From the NCBI GenBank assembly GCA_026210745.1, contig CP110631.1, forward strand, positions 4,526,001 to 4,590,000: a DNA stretch of 64,000 bases, in the 5' to 3' direction. Of this stretch, positions 63,807 through 64,000 are shown piece by piece (within the stretch, counting starts at the first letter, position 1; every line of letters starts with the position of its first letter). Below the pieces are notes generated by a model. It was not told the DNA's origin and ran no database searches. It worked only from the letters and a program-made list of their open reading frames with translations. Both the position numbers and the translations under genes were made by a program. Origin of the DNA: Exobasidium rhododendri. Lineage: Eukaryota; Basidiomycota; Exobasidiomycetes; Exobasidiales; Exobasidiaceae.

Positions 63807-64000
63807 ATGTCGAGAGCCATACGACTGGACAATGCGGCCTCCATGCATCCCATCATCCATCTCAGCTTTCCAGAGAGCTTCCTTGGCGGCCAGAGCTCAG
63901 AGGAGTGTGAGCCTGCCGTCCTGCTTCGACTGCCTCCCGCTCTCTATCTCGATCCGAATACATTCCCCCACCGCCAGATCAAGGGCTTCCGCTATCTGAA
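63807..64000 (+). CDS. 5' part of a probable PIG-X/PBN1-type GPI mannosyltransferase stabilising subunit
   Basis: An open frame of 64 complete codons that runs off the window. It starts at an ATG followed by SRAIRLDNAASMHPIIHLSFPE. The segment CEPAVLLRLPPALYLDPNTF resembles the N-terminal pattern of PIG-X/PBN1 proteins (Cys, then a strand, then LPxxLyvDPy). These ER-membrane proteins stabilise GPI mannosyltransferase I. The evidence is one short block, so the call is tentative; the start could lie further upstream through an exon not seen. Confidence 0.45.
   Translation, partial: MSRAIRLDNAASMHPIIHLSFPESFLGGQSSEECEPAVLLRLPPALYLDPNTFPHRQIKGFRYL

Noticed and set aside
1-64000. tRNA or rRNA genes, CRISPR arrays, bacterial operons or ribosome-binding sites
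   Set aside because: No GGTTCRANNCC-type B box in a suitable setting, no rRNA segments and no spaced repeats; the DNA is eukaryotic nuclear.

Overview
This window is nuclear DNA of a filamentous or yeast-like fungus. Genes carry short spliceosomal introns of about 45-110 nt (GT..AG donors, mostly GTGAGT, often with a visible CTGAC/CTAAC-like branch site), and there is no operon logic. The gene families include SCAP, SPC2, QCR9, NIP7, a Rho4-like GTPase, Zn(II)2Cys6 and ATO/GPR1 acetate transporters. Exon style and the particular set (SCAP, ferroportin, MOCS1 fusion, eIF4B-type RRM protein) suggest a basidiomycete, possibly Ustilaginomycotina; this placement is inference. About 27 protein genes and one DNA transposon fill the window, and neighbouring genes nearly alternate in strand, giving many shared divergent promoters of 200-550 bp.

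Layout. 0-3.3 kb: mitochondrial succinyl-CoA ligase alpha (+) and mitochondrial prolyl-tRNA synthetase (-). 3.8-8.2 kb: intronless SCAP (+). 8.3-12.3 kb: ribosome-biogenesis pair UTP14 (-) and NIP7 (+) sharing a promoter with a CACGTG box. 12.5-16.8 kb: cysteinyl-tRNA synthetase (-) and eIF4A3/FAL1 helicase (+). 16.9-20.7 kb: signal peptidase subunit SPC2 (-) and eIF4B (+). 21-24 kb: molybdenum cofactor gene MOCS1, a MoaA-MoaC fusion. 24.1-33 kb: a small membrane protein (-), a Bqt4-like nuclear-membrane protein (-) and NUP188 (+). 33.3-36.4 kb: two divergent acetate-transporter-family genes. 36.8-40.3 kb: QCR9 (+) and a zinc-cluster transcription factor (-). 40.8-46.8 kb: an unrecognised basic protein (+), an alpha-arrestin (-) and argininosuccinate lyase (+). 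46.9-54 kb: Rho4-like GTPase (-), ferroportin-like transporter (-) and a sugar transporter (+). 54.5-56.4 kb: a pogo/Tigger-type transposon with intact transposase, terminal inverted repeats and a TA target duplication. 57-64 kb: a MARVEL-like membrane protein (+), a 1669-residue Q-rich protein (-), and the 5' part of a probable PIG-X/PBN1 gene running off the end.

Most of the window is ordinary housekeeping. The points that deserve attention are: (i) an intron in MOCS1 whose retention yields a MoaA protein ending in the required Gly-Gly and whose removal yields a MoaA-MoaC fusion, with a presequence-like stretch between the domains; (ii) a 92-bp foldback that contains the MOCS1 stop codon; (iii) a 200-bp, 99% identical copy of NUP188 coding sequence lodged inside the intron of a neighbouring gene; (iv) an apparently intact DNA transposon with a triplicated 21-bp unit over its stop codon; and (v) several very small exons. 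Exon joins were worked out by hand from splice signals, reading frame and family similarity, so they are predictions.
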